DNA of 64,000 nucleotides. Source: Ignatzschineria rhizosphaerae. Its GTDB lineage: Bacteria > Pseudomonadota > Gammaproteobacteria > Cardiobacteriales > Wohlfahrtiimonadaceae. The DNA lies in the NCBI RefSeq assembly GCF_022655595.1, contig NZ_CP093379.1:1-64000 (forward strand), read 5' to 3'. Under the pieces are notes generated by a model, which was given only the letters and a program-made list of their open reading frames with translations, ran no database searches and was not told the origin of the DNA. Shown one piece after another: positions 17,886 to 26,498 of the stretch. The translations under genes and the position numbers were made by a program. Position 1 is the first letter of the stretch. Every line of letters begins with the position of its first letter.

Positions 17886-18794
17886 ATGAGTCGTTTGTAT
17901 TTACCAACGACGCATACGATGCGTTGTTTTCAGATTTCGGCAAAGCATTTGAGTTTTACCTTAGCCGCTGAAGAACTTAATTTAACTCAAAGTGCCATTA
18001 GTAAGCAGGTCGCACTTTTAGAAAATAGCCTACAAGTGCAATTATTTGTCCGGCATCGGCAAAAGTTAGAGTTATCTCCTGCGGGAAGCACTTATTTATC
18101 GCATGTGAATTTAATTTTACGAAAAATAGAAGAGACATCAAAGGAGATGCTCTCTTATGGTGCATTTGAAGAGGTGATAAAAATCGCTTCTCATCCTTCT
18201 TTATGCTCTTCTTGGTTAGTACAAGCGTTAAAAGGTTTTACCGCTCATTATGGAGATATTCAGCTCGCCTTTTATGAACAGATTATGCCGTATGATCCTA
18301 CAGAAGTGGATGTTGATGTCGCTTTTGTCTATGGCTACGGAGGATGGCATGATATGGAGGCTGTAGAACTCTTTGATGAAGAGATGATTCCTGTTTGTCA
18401 TCCTGATATTTTAGCGGAAAATGCTTGTCAGGAAGAGATCGATATCTATTTTACAACAAGGTTAATAGAGTGTCGGTCGAGATTAAATACTTGGGATCAG
18501 TTTTTTGAGCGATTTAATCAAATCTACCCCGATGGGTATCGCTCTTTACTCTTTGAGCGTTGGTCTTCATGTATTAGCGCTGCAAAAACAGGTTGTGGTT
18601 TGGCATTGGTTCCCAAGATTTTAGTAGAGGCTGAACTTGCAAATGGAACTTTAGTGCCTGCATCTAGTCACCGGCTAAATGGGTTAGGATCATATTATAT
18701 GACCTATCTAAAGAGCCATTCAGCAGAGCCAAAAGTAAAAATGGTGCGAGATTGGATTCTCTCATACTTAAACAAAGAGTATGTCGTGAGCTAG
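17886..18794 (+). CDS. LysR-family transcriptional regulator (GcvA-like)
   Basis: A 302-aa LysR regulator. The N-terminal winged helix reads TMRCFQISAKHLSFTLAAEELNLTQSAISKQVALLENSLQVQLFVRH, with the GcvA-type spacing; the effector-binding domain follows from about residue 95. GAGGAATATAATA precedes the ATG. It lies 219 nt upstream of the ThDP enzyme gene on the same strand and is the natural candidate regulator of that gene, and possibly of the porin or the pipecolate genes, but no operator is proven. Confidence 0.88.
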   Translation: MSRLYLPTTHTMRCFQISAKHLSFTLAAEELNLTQSAISKQVALLENSLQVQLFVRHRQKLELSPAGSTYLSHVNLILRKIEETSKEMLSYGAFEEVIKIASHPSLCSSWLVQALKGFTAHYGDIQLAFYEQIMPYDPTEVDVDVAFVYGYGGWHDMEAVELFDEEMIPVCHPDILAENACQEEIDIYFTTRLIECRSRLNTWDQFFERFNQIYPDGYRSLLFERWSSCISAAKTGCGLALVPKILVEAELANGTLVPASSHRLNGLGSYYMTYLKSHSAEPKVKMVRDWILSYLNKEYVVS

Positions 18795-19013
18795 GTTGCT
18801 TTAGATCTCTTTAAGCTTATAAGCGCTTTGCGAAAATAACTCATCAACTCATCGATTAATTTCGTTTTTCTTTCTAAGCCGCTCAATTCATACTGAAATT
18901 GAAGGGATTATCTGTTGTTAGTAAGAAAGTAGAATCATGCACCATCTTTTACTAGAAACATGTAATAAAGAGCGATGATCGCTGTTATCGCAGTGATAAA
19001 TCATGGAGCGTCT

Positions 19014-20678
19014 ATGGTAGATGAGAAAAAAATGAGAACCGGTGGACAAATATTGGTAGATCAGCTTGTTTTGCAGGGAGTTGATCGAGGTTATTGTGTA
19101 CCTGGTGAAAGTTATTTAGCAGTTTTAGATGCACTTTTTGATACAGGTATTGAATTAATTACCTGCAGGCATGAAGGTGGGGCATCTATGATGGCAGAAG
19201 CCTATGGCAAGTTAATGAATAAGCCAGGGATCTGTTTTGTCACAAGAGGCCCAGGTCTTGTCAATGCGATGAGTGGTATTCATATTGCGATGCAAGATTC
19301 TACGCCCTTGATTGTTTTTGTTGGGCAAATTAATACGCAAATGCGAGAGAGAGAAGCATTTCAGGAGATTAATTATAGAGCGTTATTAAGTGATCATGTG
19401 AAATGGGTCACGGAAATTGATAATGCAGAACGTATTCCTGAAATAATAGGGCGAGCATTTCATATCGCCATGTCAGGAAGACCAGGTCCTGTTGTAATAG
19501 CGTTACCTGAGGATATGTTAATTACCAACGCTCAGGTATTGGATGCTAATAAAATTTTACCCGTTGCAATTTCTCCCTCCCTAAATGATATGGTGCGCTT
19601 TGAGCATCTATTAAGTAGTGCTAGTAATCCTATTATGATTTTAGGAGGAGGGAATTGGAGCGCTGAGAGTGTCTCTAGAGTTGAAAAGTTTGCGGCGAAA
19701 AATATGTTGCCAGTAGCCGTTGAGCTCCGCCGGCAAATGCTTTTTTCGACCGAACATGAGACCTTTGTGGGAGATGTTGGGTTAGGAATTAACCCTTACT
19801 TAGAAGATCGCATTAAAAAGGCCGATCTAGTGATCTTATTAGGAGGGCGCTTTTCTGAAACCCCCTCTCAAGGATATCAATTACTGAATGTGCCTGTCTC
19901 TAAGCAAACTTTAATTCATATTCATGCCGATATTAATGAGCTAAATCGCGTTTATCAACCGGATTTAGCCATTAATGCCGATCCTGAGGCATTCACGAAA
20001 GCGCTTTTACTCTTGAAGGTGAAAAATACTTGGCCCTGCATTGTTCAAAAAGATCGAGCGGCCTATTTAGCATGGCGTGATACTCGGGATATTAAGCTTC
20101 CAGGGAAATTACAGCTTGGGGAAGTGATGGCATTTTTAAGTCAATCATTATCATCTGACGCTATTTTAACAAATGGTGCTGGAAACTTTGCAACTTGGGT
20201 ACATCGTTTTTATCATTTTAGAGCGTTTGGCACTCAATTAGCACCGACATCCGGGACGATGGGATATGGCGTTCCGGCGGCAATTGCGGCAAAACAGCTT
20301 TATCCCGATAAAATGGTGATCTGTTTTGCCGGAGATGGTGATTTTATGATGACAGGAGAAGAATTTGCAACAGCGGTGCAATATGAGATTCCGATTATCG
20401 TGATTATCTTAGATAACTCGATGTTTGGAACGATTCGAATGCATCAAGAGATGCATTATCCGAAGCGAGCTATCGGAACTTCCTTAAATAACCCAGATTT
20501 TGCAGCTTATGCAAAAGCCTTTGGCGGTCTTGGTTTTCATGTTGAAACAACAGGTGAGTTTTTTAATGCATGGGAGCAGGCTATAGCTCAAGAAAAACCT
20601 ACCATTATTCATTGTATTTTAGATCCAGAAGCAATGACGCCCAATAAAACCTTAACAGAGATTTCTCAAAAATTGTGA
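19014..20678 (+). CDS. ThDP-dependent enzyme of the acetolactate synthase family
   Basis: A 554-aa thiamine diphosphate enzyme with the three-domain AHAS/pyruvate-oxidase layout: PYR domain with the activating glutamate in CRHEGGASMMAEAYGK, a central domain about residues 190-320 (PIMILGGGNWS), and a PP domain with the Mg-ThDP motif GDGDFMMTGEEFATAVQYEIPIIVIILDN. There is no adjacent ilvN/ilvH-type regulatory subunit or ilvC, so biosynthetic acetolactate synthase is unlikely; related stand-alone proteins are usually annotated only as thiamine pyrophosphate-binding proteins. The frame is open from 18975, but GGAG lies 6 nt before the ATG at 19014. Substrate unknown; preceded by a LysR gene. 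Confidence 0.82.
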   Translation: MVDEKKMRTGGQILVDQLVLQGVDRGYCVPGESYLAVLDALFDTGIELITCRHEGGASMMAEAYGKLMNKPGICFVTRGPGLVNAMSGIHIAMQDSTPLIVFVGQINTQMREREAFQEINYRALLSDHVKWVTEIDNAERIPEIIGRAFHIAMSGRPGPVVIALPEDMLITNAQVLDANKILPVAISPSLNDMVRFEHLLSSASNPIMILGGGNWSAESVSRVEKFAAKNMLPVAVELRRQMLFSTEHETFVGDVGLGINPYLEDRIKKADLVILLGGRFSETPSQGYQLLNVPVSKQTLIHIHADINELNRVYQPDLAINADPEAFTKALLLLKVKNTWPCIVQKDRAAYLAWRDTRDIKLPGKLQLGEVMAFLSQSLSSDAILTNGAGNFATWVHRFYHFRAFGTQLAPTSGTMGYGVPAAIAAKQLYPDKMVICFAGDGDFMMTGEEFATAVQYEIPIIVIILDNSMFGTIRMHQEMHYPKRAIGTSLNNPDFAAYAKAFGGLGFHVETTGEFFNAWEQAIAQEKPTIIHCILDPEAMTPNKTLTEISQKL

Positions 20679-20858
20679 TTAAAGCGTTATTTGCGTCAAT
20701 GATTATAACGAGCAATTTATGATGTGATTCCTAGCAACTTCACAATGTTTTGATCAGATAAAAGGAGGTGATTTATTAGTTGTAACCGGTTGTTTATCAA
20801 TATAGGTTTGGCTCCTAACTTGCCTATGTTGGTTTCTTGTTTTTAAAAGTTGTTATTT

Positions 20859-20896
20859 TGCCGAAGAGATAAAGAGATCTTTTCGGCATTTTTTTA
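20859..20896 (+). terminator. Rho-independent terminator downstream of the ThDP gene
   Basis: The stem TGCCGAAGAG... closes with TCTTTTCGGCA and runs into seven T residues. It is 180 nt past the stop. An 18-codon hydrophobic frame (20917-20973) with AAGGATTTT upstream follows, but it is too short and unsupported to call. Confidence 0.8.
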
Positions 20897-21141
20897 TCTA
20901 GAGGATTAAGGATTTTATGATTCCTTTTTTACCAGATGCTTCTCTTGGATTTTTGCTTATCTTTTCGTTCTAGATATACATATTATTCATAATGACTTAT
21001 ATCATTGTGGCATATAGTAATTTTTTAAATAAAATCATTATAATAATTACATTATAAAACAACTATTTAGTTTATCATTAGAAATGAGTTATCTTAAAGT
21101 GAGTGAGAAGTTTTTATGAAAAATGATTGGAGAAAAATCAA

Positions 21142-21663
21142 ATGATCAAAACATTAAGTATTGCAGCATTATTAGCAACATCTATCGCAACATCTATCGC
21201 AACAGCAAACACTATGGAAATAGAAGTAAATGCGGTTAGTGCTGAAGGAGTAGGAAACTCTTTGGGAGTGATCGAAATTACCGAAAGTACTTATGGGTTA
21301 GTTTTTACCCCTAAATTAACAGGTCTTACACCCGGAATTCATGGCTTTCATGTTCATGAAAATCCTGATTGCGATATGACAGAAAAAGGCGCTGCGATGA
21401 AAGCTGGTGGGCATTTTGATCCTAAGGGCAGTGGTAATCACGGAACACCTTGGAGTGATGATGGGCATTTAGGGGATCTTCCGGCACTTTATGTCGATCA
21501 AGACGGGAATGTCACTCAGCCTGTATTAGCTCCAAAAATTAAGCAACTCGATGAGATTAAAGGTCGTGCTTTAATGATTCATGTTGGAGGCGATAATCAT
21601 TCTGATACCCCAGCAGCGCTTGGGGGCGGTGGTGCTCGAATGGCTTGTGGTATTATTCAATAG
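21142..21663 (+). CDS. sodC: Periplasmic Cu,Zn superoxide dismutase
   Basis: Dismutates superoxide to H2O2 and O2 in the periplasm. The 173-aa precursor has a signal peptide whose hydrophobic core contains a short tandem repeat ([10 protein letters not shown], a 12-nt DNA duplication). The mature enzyme has the copper ligands in [11 protein letters not shown], the bridging/zinc region [28 protein letters not shown] and the final [12 protein letters not shown] with the disulfide cysteine. The frame is open from a TTG at 21127, but GGAGA lies 8 nt upstream of the ATG at 21142. That ATG overlaps the stop of a 9-codon frame (21116-21145), which could couple translation. Monocistronic with its own terminator. 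Confidence 0.95.
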   Translation: MIKTLSIAALLATSIATSIATANTMEIEVNAVSAEGVGNSLGVIEITESTYGLVFTPKLTGLTPGIHGFHVHENPDCDMTEKGAAMKAGGHFDPKGSGNHGTPWSDDGHLGDLPALYVDQDGNVTQPVLAPKIKQLDEIKGRALMIHVGGDNHSDTPAALGGGGARMACGIIQ

Positions 21664-21727
21664 CAATATTTTAGGAAGGGACGTTAATCCCTTCACCAAA
21701 AGTTAATAAGTGAATAAATAGAAATAA

Positions 21728-21772
21728 AAAAAGCATCGGTGAATTGAACGGTACCGATGCTTTAATTTTTTT
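21728..21772. terminator. Terminator between sodC and the convergent amaA-like gene
   Basis: The stem AAAAGCATCGGT pairs with ACCGATGCTTT, followed by ATTTTTTT. The symmetric A/T flanks allow use in both directions. Confidence 0.85.
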
Positions 21773-21838
21773 CTTGAAAGAAGATTGCCCACTACTTGTT
21801 AAGAGATGGTTTTCAATGAAGATTATTATCAAATAGGG

Positions 21839-23146
21839 CTAACGAATTACTTTTAAGCATTGCCCTAAATGGTAGAGGGTAAATCCTGTTTCTATAAAGA
21901 GGGATTTTCCTTGGCGATAGTTACATTTCGATGCATCAATGGATGAGAAGAAAGGAATTGGAATTTCAGGTGGCGTGTCTGCTGTAAAATAATCTGCAAA
22001 GAGCTTGCCAATCATTGTTCCTGTCGTGATACCTCTACCATTATAGCCAATTGCGGCAATCAGACCTTCAGCAGGCTCGATGATTTTTGGGGTATGATTA
22101 TCAGTAAAGCCAATTCGCCCACACCAACTATATTCCCACTCGACTTTTTTGCCTAGTTGCGGAAAGTAATGCTGCTGAATGCGATCAGCCCATGATTTTA
22201 GATACCAAGCAGGTTTATTGTGAGCAAATCCCATGCTTCCCAAAACTAAGCGATTTTCTTTATCAAGACGAATACTACTTAAGACCATGCGTGTATCCCA
22301 AGATCCTTGTTTATAAGGGAGAACGGTTTTCCCAGCATCATCTGTTAATGGTTTAGAGGCCACCTGATAATATCCGCCACTATAAACAGATTGGCGATAG
22401 CTCTCTAAATCACCTTCTGCATAAGCATTTGTCGCAATAATAACTTTTTCAGCTTTAATTTTATGCTGTAGTACTGATATTTCCCACTCTCCTTTTTTAA
22501 GACAATTGACTGAGGAGACAGGACTTTTTTCATAAACTTTAACGCCAAGCGTAGCCGCGGCTTTCGCTAAACCTGTTGCATATGCATACGGATTAACAGT
22601 CCCAGCACGATGATCTAGTAGCGCTGCGGGAATCTGTTTACTTCCCGAGTATTCCTCTATTTCCGCCCCCTTGAGGAGCTCAACATTAACGCCTCGTCTT
22701 GTGAGCTGTTCGTAGCGATCTTCTAATTCAGGGATCCCTTTTTCACTATGCGCCATATGGAGTGTGCCTACTTGCATTTGTTGGGCATCTATTTGATATT
22801 TATGAATTAAGGAGAAAACTAGCGCCGGAGCCTCTCCTAATGCAGAGATCAGGCTTTCTCCCATCTCTTTTCCTAAGATATCCACCATAAAGTCAGGCTT
22901 ATTCCAAGTCCCAGCATTAACAAGCCCTACATTTCGGCCACTTCCCCCATAAGCGATATGGTGCGCTTCTAGCAATACTACAGATTTTCCTTGCTCAGCT
23001 AGGTGGATTGCAGCGGATAAACCGGTAAATCCAGCGCCAACTATGCAAACATCACAAATTTGGTCTTGGTCTATTGCTGAAAATTTTACTTTATCAGCAA
23101 CAAGTGAGTGCCAAAGGTTTTCATATTTTAACGTTGTATTGGACAT
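21839..23146 (-). CDS. amaA: FAD-dependent amine oxidoreductase, probable L-pipecolate oxidase (AmaA-like)
   Basis: A 435-aa DAO-fold flavoenzyme. The dinucleotide motif CIVGAGFTGLSAAIHLAEQGKSVVLLEA (about residues 33-60) and SGRNVGLVNAG bind FAD; the C-terminal GYNGRGITTGTMIGKLFADY closes the cofactor site. Known relatives oxidise amines and imino acids such as gamma-glutamylputrescine, glycine betaine and L-pipecolate. The neighbours decide the call: dpkA lies 47 nt upstream on the same strand and amaB beyond it, the set that in Pseudomonas putida converts piperideine-2-carboxylate to L-pipecolate, then piperideine-6-carboxylate, then alpha-aminoadipate. Ribosome-binding site AAGGA is present. 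Context-based; the substrate is not proven by sequence alone. Confidence 0.7.
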   Translation of the reverse strand: MSNTTLKYENLWHSLVADKVKFSAIDQDQICDVCIVGAGFTGLSAAIHLAEQGKSVVLLEAHHIAYGGSGRNVGLVNAGTWNKPDFMVDILGKEMGESLISALGEAPALVFSLIHKYQIDAQQMQVGTLHMAHSEKGIPELEDRYEQLTRRGVNVELLKGAEIEEYSGSKQIPAALLDHRAGTVNPYAYATGLAKAAATLGVKVYEKSPVSSVNCLKKGEWEISVLQHKIKAEKVIIATNAYAEGDLESYRQSVYSGGYYQVASKPLTDDAGKTVLPYKQGSWDTRMVLSSIRLDKENRLVLGSMGFAHNKPAWYLKSWADRIQQHYFPQLGKKVEWEYSWCGRIGFTDNHTPKIIEPAEGLIAAIGYNGRGITTGTMIGKLFADYFTADTPPEIPIPFFSSIDASKCNYRQGKSLFIETGFTLYHLGQCLKVIR

Positions 23147-23193
23147 AATAGAGATCCTTCATCGGGCTATTTTAGGTAATTAAAGGGAAAGTT

Positions 23194-24204
23194 TTATAGA
23201 TCTATTAATGCGTTAAGATCTGCAATGAGAGACTCTGAAATAGTAAGCTCACCATTTTTTAAGTTTTCATCTCTTGCATTAAACCTTCGCTCTGAAGGAA
23301 GTCTGACGCCCATCTTGCTAAATTGATGAAGATAGTTTTCAGCGCGAATCTGCGCTTCATCAAAGCTATCCCCTAAAATCATCTTTGGATCAATGGCAAT
23401 AATCAGTTCTCCACCATAAGGCAACGATGCCCCATCTTTAGCGGCAATTTGGGATTCTTGGCTGGTGAGATCATTGATTAAGGGCCCTGCTAATAGCTCA
23501 ATCATGGTGGAGATAGCCGTACCTTTATAACCACCAAATGTCAGCATTGCGCCTTGTAAGGCTTTTTCAGGATCTGTAGTTGGATTACCTTTTGCATCAA
23601 TGGCTAATCCTTCGGGGAGTATTTTATGCTCACGAGCATGAAGCTGGATCTCCCCGCGAGCGGTTGCGCTTGTCGCAAAGTCAAAAATATAAGGGCGTGA
23701 GGGATCAACTCTTGGCCAAGCAAAGGCAAAAGGATTGGTCCCAAGTAAAGGCGCTTTTCCGCCGCAAGGCGCAACCCATGAATGGCTTGTGGTCATACAT
23801 AAACCTACAAGTCCTTGCTTAACAAGAGTTTCAAGCTCAACCCAAAGTGCTGAGAAATGAATAGAGTGATTAATCGCAAGAAGTGCAATCCCGAGCTCTT
23901 TTGCTTTGTTAATTAGTAGTGGCATGCCAATATCATGACCATATTGTGCGGAGGTCATTTGGCAGTCAAGGCGAATAATCGCACCACGACTTTCTGTAAC
24001 TTTTGGAGTTGCTTTGGGATTGAGCATCCCTTTATCTAAGTTTTTGATCAGTTCTAAAATGCGCCAAATGCCATGTGATTGGCAATCTGCGATTTGGGCT
24101 GTCATCAAGTTTTTAACAACAGCATCCCGATGTGGCTTGCTAAAGCCATAGTGATCTAAAATCTTTTCAATCAGATTTTGTAATTGATCGATTGAGATTT
24201 TCAT
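23194..24204 (-). CDS. dpkA: Delta1-piperideine-2-carboxylate reductase, LDH2/MDH2 family (DpkA-like)
   Basis: A 336-aa NAD(P)H-dependent oxidoreductase of the type-2 malate/lactate dehydrogenase family. Characteristic blocks are QSHGIWR near residue 38, SAQYGHDIGMPLLINKA, HFSALWVELETLVKQGLVGL, the VAPCGGKAPLLGTNPFAFAWPR loop, DFATSATARGEI and GYKGTAISTMIELLAG. The HFxALWxxxE segment resembles the DpkA (Delta1-piperideine/pyrroline-2-carboxylate reductase) subgroup rather than ureidoglycolate or malate enzymes, from memory of the family. It reduces the cyclic imine from D-lysine to L-pipecolate (or from D-proline/hydroxyproline analogues to L-proline). GGAGGGAGAG precedes the ATG. It heads a two-gene unit with the amaA-like gene. 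Confidence 0.75.
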   Translation of the reverse strand: MKISIDQLQNLIEKILDHYGFSKPHRDAVVKNLMTAQIADCQSHGIWRILELIKNLDKGMLNPKATPKVTESRGAIIRLDCQMTSAQYGHDIGMPLLINKAKELGIALLAINHSIHFSALWVELETLVKQGLVGLCMTTSHSWVAPCGGKAPLLGTNPFAFAWPRVDPSRPYIFDFATSATARGEIQLHAREHKILPEGLAIDAKGNPTTDPEKALQGAMLTFGGYKGTAISTMIELLAGPLINDLTSQESQIAAKDGASLPYGGELIIAIDPKMILGDSFDEAQIRAENYLHQFSKMGVRLPSERRFNARDENLKNGELTISESLIADLNALIDL

Positions 24205-24273
24205 CTCTCCCTCCTCATTTGAATGGTCATTTGCCGTTCTTTATTTTTTATATTCGTTACTAGCTTTGAGAAA

Positions 24274-24291
24274 TTCCCAATATATTGGGAA
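24274..24291. promoter_or_regulatory. Perfect 18-bp palindrome upstream of dpkA
   Basis: TTCCCAATATATTGGGAA lies 70 nt before the dpkA start in the amaB-dpkA gap. It is a perfect dyad with no loop and no T-run in the dpkA direction, so an operator is more likely than a terminator. The binding protein is unknown. Confidence 0.5.
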
Positions 24292-24445
24292 ACTTTTTAA
24301 TTTTTATTACAGGTAACGAGGTTTTCTAGTTTGTTAGGTTGATGTTAGTAGAAATCAACCTATCTATTATTGAGTAATTACTATGTGGCAATTTAGCTTT
24401 AGGTATTGACGCATGGCAATAGACAATACTTTTAAGCTTATTCAT

Positions 24446-24486
24446 AAAGAGGAGACAGTAGGCCGTTACGCTCTATCATCTCCTCT
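24446..24486 (-). terminator. Possible terminator after amaB
   Basis: AAGAGGAGA and its complement flank a 23-nt loop just past the amaB stop on the minus strand, followed by a weak T-rich stretch. If it works, amaB and dpkA-amaA are separate transcripts. Confidence 0.35.
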
Positions 24487-24494
24487 TACTTGAT

Positions 24495-26003
24495 TTAATC
24501 GAACTTCACGCCTTGCGCAAGTGGTAATTCACGCGAGTAGTTGATTGTATTGGTTTGACGGCGCATATAACCTTTCCAGGAATCAGATCCAGATTCACGG
24601 CCGCCACCAGTTTCTTTTTCGCCACCAAAGGCACCGCCGATTTCAGCGCCACTTGTACCAATATTGACGTTAGCAATTCCGCAATCACTGCCTGCTGCAC
24701 TTTGGAAAAACTCAGCTTCACGAACATCATTTGTGAAGATGCATGATGATAAACCTTGTGGCACATCGTTATTCATCGCCATTGCATCTGCAAAATCCTC
24801 ATACTCCATGACATAAAGAATAGGTGCAAAGGTTTCATGTTCAACCACTTCATTTTGAACAGGCATCTCAACAATGGCAGGTTTGACGTAATAAGCATTA
24901 GGATTTTTATCTGCAAGGACTCGCTCGCCACCAGTGATGATTCCACCACTTGCTTTTGCGGCATTGAGAGAGGCTTGCATTGCATCAAAGGAATCTTTAT
25001 CAATGAGCGGTCCTACAAGATTATTTGTATCAAGTGGTGAGCCAACAGGGATTGTTTTATAAGAAGCTTTAAGGCGCTCTAAGACTTGCGCTTTGACTGA
25101 TTTATGAATGATTAAGCGGCGAAGAGTGGTGCATCTTTGTCCTGCTGTTCCAACGGCACTAAAGAGAATGGCACGAACAGCAAGTTCAAGATCTGCAGAT
25201 TCAGTAAGAATCATGGCGTTATTTCCGCCTAGTTCAAGGATTGAACGTCCAAAACGGGCAGCGACTTTAGGCCCAACTTCACGGCCCATGCGTGTACTGC
25301 CTGTTGCGCTGATGAGGGGAACTTTACTATTTTCAACTAATGCATTGCCGGCATCCCTCTCCCCAATGACTACTTGTGATAGGTTTTCAGGCGCAGTGTG
25401 AGGATTGTTTTGTGCAAAGCGAACGAGTGCTTTTTCAAAAACAGCCTGGCATGCAAGCGCTGTTAATGGTGTTTTTTCTGAAGGTTTCCAGACAACACTA
25501 TTACCACAGATTAGTGCTAGCGCAGTATTCCATGACCAAACAGCCATTGGGAAGTTAAATGCTGTAATAACACCCACAACCCCAAGAGGATGCCATGTTT
25601 CACGCATATGGTGACCCGGTCGTTCTGATGCGATCGTTAATCCATAAAGTTGACGTGAAAGACCCACCGCGAAATCACAGATATCAATCATCTCTTGGAC
25701 TTCGCCGAGGGCCTCTGATTGGATTTTTCCAGCTTCTAAGGTAATAACCGTTGCAAGATCTTCTTTGTGTTCACGAAGTAATTCTCCTAAAACACGAACA
25801 AGTTCGCCACGAATAGGCGCCGGCACGGTTCTCCAATCTAAAAATGCTTGATGTGCTTTATCTACAATAGCCTTAGTTTCTGCTTCCCCCACAAAGTGAA
25901 GTTTTGCAATAACAGCTCCGTCAATAGGGCTATAGATCTCATTATTGCCAGCTAATAATGTTTCATTAGAGAGTCCTAATTTTTGTAATACAGAAATGCT
26001 CAT
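24495..26003 (-). CDS. amaB: Piperideine-6-carboxylate / alpha-aminoadipate semialdehyde dehydrogenase (AmaB, ALDH7 family)
   Basis: A 502-aa NAD(P)+-dependent aldehyde dehydrogenase that converts alpha-aminoadipate semialdehyde (in equilibrium with piperideine-6-carboxylate) to alpha-aminoadipate. It belongs clearly to the ALDH7/antiquitin subgroup: GLTIASERPGHHMRETWHPLG, VITAFNFPMAVWSWN, catalytic Glu257 in ILELGGNN, nucleophile Cys291 in GTAGQRCTTLRR, and the C-terminal block IGTSGAEIGGAFGGEK with GRESGSDSWKGYMRRQTNTINYS that distinguishes ALDH7. CGAGGATTACGAAG precedes the ATG. It lies upstream of dpkA-amaA on the same strand and divergent from a YkvI-type membrane protein. This is the most secure member of the proposed pipecolate pathway. 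Confidence 0.9.
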   Translation of the reverse strand: MSISVLQKLGLSNETLLAGNNEIYSPIDGAVIAKLHFVGEAETKAIVDKAHQAFLDWRTVPAPIRGELVRVLGELLREHKEDLATVITLEAGKIQSEALGEVQEMIDICDFAVGLSRQLYGLTIASERPGHHMRETWHPLGVVGVITAFNFPMAVWSWNTALALICGNSVVWKPSEKTPLTALACQAVFEKALVRFAQNNPHTAPENLSQVVIGERDAGNALVENSKVPLISATGSTRMGREVGPKVAARFGRSILELGGNNAMILTESADLELAVRAILFSAVGTAGQRCTTLRRLIIHKSVKAQVLERLKASYKTIPVGSPLDTNNLVGPLIDKDSFDAMQASLNAAKASGGIITGGERVLADKNPNAYYVKPAIVEMPVQNEVVEHETFAPILYVMEYEDFADAMAMNNDVPQGLSSCIFTNDVREAEFFQSAAGSDCGIANVNIGTSGAEIGGAFGGEKETGGGRESGSDSWKGYMRRQTNTINYSRELPLAQGVKFD

Positions 26004-26498
26004 CTTCGTAATCCTCGTTAAATAAATTGGGGAGAAGCTAAAGGTATCTAGATTGCTTACTCACGTTGTGATTTTTGTTATTAGAGTTATTAAATGGAAA
26101 CCTTATCGCAATAAGTTTGCTCGGGAGCTTTTATTGCTAAGGGATAATTTGATCCTACATGTTGCATACGTAGTGATACAAACGAACTAAATGCACAGCT
26201 TCATTCCTTTAAGGAATAAGTGTGCTAAGCCTTGATAATGCTTGTTGTCTGCCTGTCACGAAAAAAATTCATCAACTACTGAATTCATATCTTTTGACAC
26301 TTCTTGCTGAAAACAGAGAGTATCGAAAGAACCTCGGATATTTATTTGTCGATAAAAAACATTTCAAACTATCTGTTTTTAAAGGGATTTTGAAATAGAA
26401 AAGATCAATCTAAATAGGCTGTCTATCTCCCTATTTACCAAAATAATAAGAAGTAAGCTTAAAAATATCTGGGAGATTTAATCACTCAGGAGGATTAT
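26004..26498. other. Divergent regulatory region between amaB and the YkvI-like gene
   Basis: A 495-nt gap without a visible gene. It contains an imperfect dyad GGATAATTTGATCC near 26142 and AT-rich stretches that could hold both promoters. The 18-bp palindrome seen before dpkA is not repeated here. Confidence 0.4.

Noticed and set aside
20917-20973. 18-codon hydrophobic frame downstream of the ThDP gene terminator
   Set aside because: Very short and without a terminator or promoter of its own; could occur by chance in AT-rich DNA.
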